Assembly: GCA_025964295.1 (NCBI GenBank)
Contig: JAOPZD010000382.1
Span: 1 to 5,322, forward strand
Length of the DNA stretch: 5,322 bases
From: Conexibacter sp.
GTDB taxonomy: Bacteria > Actinomycetota > Thermoleophilia > Solirubrobacterales > Solirubrobacteraceae
Direction: 5' to 3'
Position numbers and translations under genes: made by a program. The notes below the pieces were generated by a model. That model made no database searches. It worked only from the letters and a program-made list of their open reading frames with translations, and had not been told where the DNA came from. Shown piece after piece: positions 4,274 through 5,322 of the stretch (positions are counted from its first letter, which is position 1; every line of letters begins with the position of its first letter).

Positions 4274-5322
4274 CTACGGGACGAGCAGCATCGCCGGGTC
4301 GGCGAAGGGCGCCAGCGACCGCAACGCGGCGTCGCCGCTGCCGGGTGCGGCGAGCGCCGCGTCCAGCGCGGCGAGATGGCCCGCTGCGCGCTCGCGCGGG
4401 TAGGGGCCCGAGATGTCGCGGGTGACCAGGAACGCCCAGTCGCTGGACTGCAGCGCGAGCAGCTCGCGGACCGCGCGGGCGTCGGCGCCGCTGCGGACGC
4501 CCGCCGCGACCGTCCGCAGCTCCGCGTCGCGCGTCGCGAACGCGAGGTCGGCGACCTGCGGGCCGTCCCACGTCCACAGCGTGCGCGGCGTGCCCCAGCT
4601 CGTCGCCGGCAGGTCCTCGGGCGCGGCGACGACGGCCGCGTCGTGCAGCGCGTCGTCGAGGCCGACGATCTCCAGCCCCGCGCGCGGCGCCTCGTCGAGC
4701 ACGGCCGTCAGCCAGTCCAGGCCCTCGTACCAGTGGTGGCCGAGCAGCTCGGTGTCCAGCGCGCAGACCGACAGCCCGCCCCCGGCGACCCGCCGCGCCA
4801 CCCGCGCCACGAAGTCGCGGGCGTCGGCGGCGGCCTGCTCGCGCGCCCGGTCGCGGTCGTAGACCGCGCCGTCGTTGGCCCACGGCTTGTGATGGTGGAT
4901 GGTCCGGCGGTGCGAGTCGCGGTAGGCGCCGCCCGCCGGGTAGCCGCCGTCGCTCCACACGAGCTCGATCGCGGGGCGGTCGATCGGGACCAGGAGCGGG
5001 CCGTCGGCCGTCGCCAGCGGCGTGCGCGCGTCGGGCAGCACGTCGGTGAGGTCGACGCACGTGGCATGCACGCCGGCCTCCTCGAGCAGCGGATGCAGCC
5101 AGGGCGCGTGCGCGCACTCGGGGAGCCAGAAGCCGCCGGCCCAGGCGCGGTCCGCCGAGCGGGCGCGGTGCGCCTCGATCCCGGCGCGCAGCTGCAGGCG
5201 GACGCCGGCGTCGGTGGCCACGAGCGGCAGGACGGCGTGCGTCGCGCTGCTCGTCCACGCGGCGTGGCGCAGCAGGCCGCGCCCCAGCCCTCCGTCGCCG
5301 AGCGCCTCCAGCGCATCGGCGG
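4274..5322 (-). CDS. Glycoside hydrolase family 57, 1,4-alpha-glucan branching enzyme type, C-terminal part (5' end outside window)
   Basis: 348 residues are visible. The frame is open to the window edge, so the true start lies beyond it; a GTG at 5221 falls inside the conserved N-terminal barrel sequence and is not the start. GH57 branching enzymes cleave alpha-1,4-glucan and re-attach it by an alpha-1,6 bond. In actinobacteria a homologue (Rv3031 in Mycobacterium) acts in methylglucose lipopolysaccharide or glycogen-like synthesis. Seen here: WTSSATHAVLPL at visible residues 22-32; GFWLPECAHAPWL at 63-75, containing the expected nucleophile Glu68; ALDTELLGHHWYEG at 187-200, with the expected acid/base Asp189; and a C-terminal helical domain with LQSSDWAFLVT at 290-300, typical of the DUF1957/branching-enzyme group. 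TAG stops at 4276-4274. It is followed after 53 bp by the unknown gene on the same strand. The activity call is good, though amylase-type GH57 enzymes share these motifs. Confidence 0.9.
   Translation of the reverse strand, partial: ADALEALGDGGLGRGLLRHAAWTSSATHAVLPLVATDAGVRLQLRAGIEAHRARSADRAWAGGFWLPECAHAPWLHPLLEEAGVHATCVDLTDVLPDARTPLATADGPLLVPIDRPAIELVWSDGGYPAGGAYRDSHRRTIHHHKPWANDGAVYDRDRAREQAAADARDFVARVARRVAGGGLSVCALDTELLGHHWYEGLDWLTAVLDEAPRAGLEIVGLDDALHDAAVVAAPEDLPATSWGTPRTLWTWDGPQVADLAFATRDAELRTVAAGVRSGADARAVRELLALQSSDWAFLVTRDISGPYPRERAAGHLAALDAALAAPGSGDAALRSLAPFADPAMLLVP

Noticed and set aside
5219..5221. GTG at 5221 as the start of the GH57 gene
   Set aside because: The frame continues upstream through conserved-looking GH57 sequence (WTSSATHAVLPL) to the window edge, so the gene is truncated there.

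Overview
The window is very GC-rich, with G or C at most third codon positions. It encodes ordinary bacterial housekeeping and accessory metabolism. The high GC, the GH57 alpha-glucan branching-type enzyme, the MeaB GTPase and several starts that look leaderless all suggest an actinomycete. The protein flavour resembles Thermoleophilia/Solirubrobacterales, but that rank is inferred from memory and was not tested by a search. No mobile-element genes, rRNA, tRNA or CRISPR array are visible.

Layout from left to right. (1) The C-terminal part of an ornithine cyclodeaminase/mu-crystallin family protein (+, cut by the left edge) ends at 398. It abuts, with zero intergenic bases, the stop codon of a convergent meaB-type GTPase gene. 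(2) On the minus strand a TetR-family regulator (1401-1943) lies 21 bp upstream of the meaB-like gene (399-1379), so the two are probably one operon. (3) A metallo-beta-lactamase-fold hydrolase (+, 2006-2683) is divergent from the TetR gene. Their 62-bp shared region carries two near-identical inverted-repeat operators, CCATACG-N4-CGTATGG type, with centres exactly 30 bp apart. One overlaps the -35 and the other the -10 of a promoter that would make a leaderless hydrolase mRNA. This looks like a compact TetR-controlled divergent switch. (4) A left-handed beta-helix O-acetyltransferase (+, 2701-3384) follows 17 bp later.

(5) The 392-bp gap between the convergent acetyltransferase and the next minus-strand gene is almost entirely one imperfect inverted repeat of about 370 bp (3403-3772). 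It has three well-kept paired blocks separated by diverged spacers, a perfect 14-bp inner stem and an AT-rich loop. This is the least explained object in the window. (6) A 147-residue protein of unknown function (-, 3777-4220) has a small His/Cys cluster. It lies 53 bp downstream of (7) the C-terminal 348 residues of a GH57 alpha-glucan branching-type glycosidase (-, 4274 to the right edge), with both catalytic motifs present. The 53-bp gap is unusually AT-containing and carries three alternating GGACA/TGTCC half-sites.

The genes do not form one pathway. The two coherent units are the TetR/hydrolase/MeaB regulatory block and the GH57 plus unknown-gene pair. No clearly new multi-gene system is visible. 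The large intergenic palindrome and the twin-operator promoter are the best candidates for follow-up.
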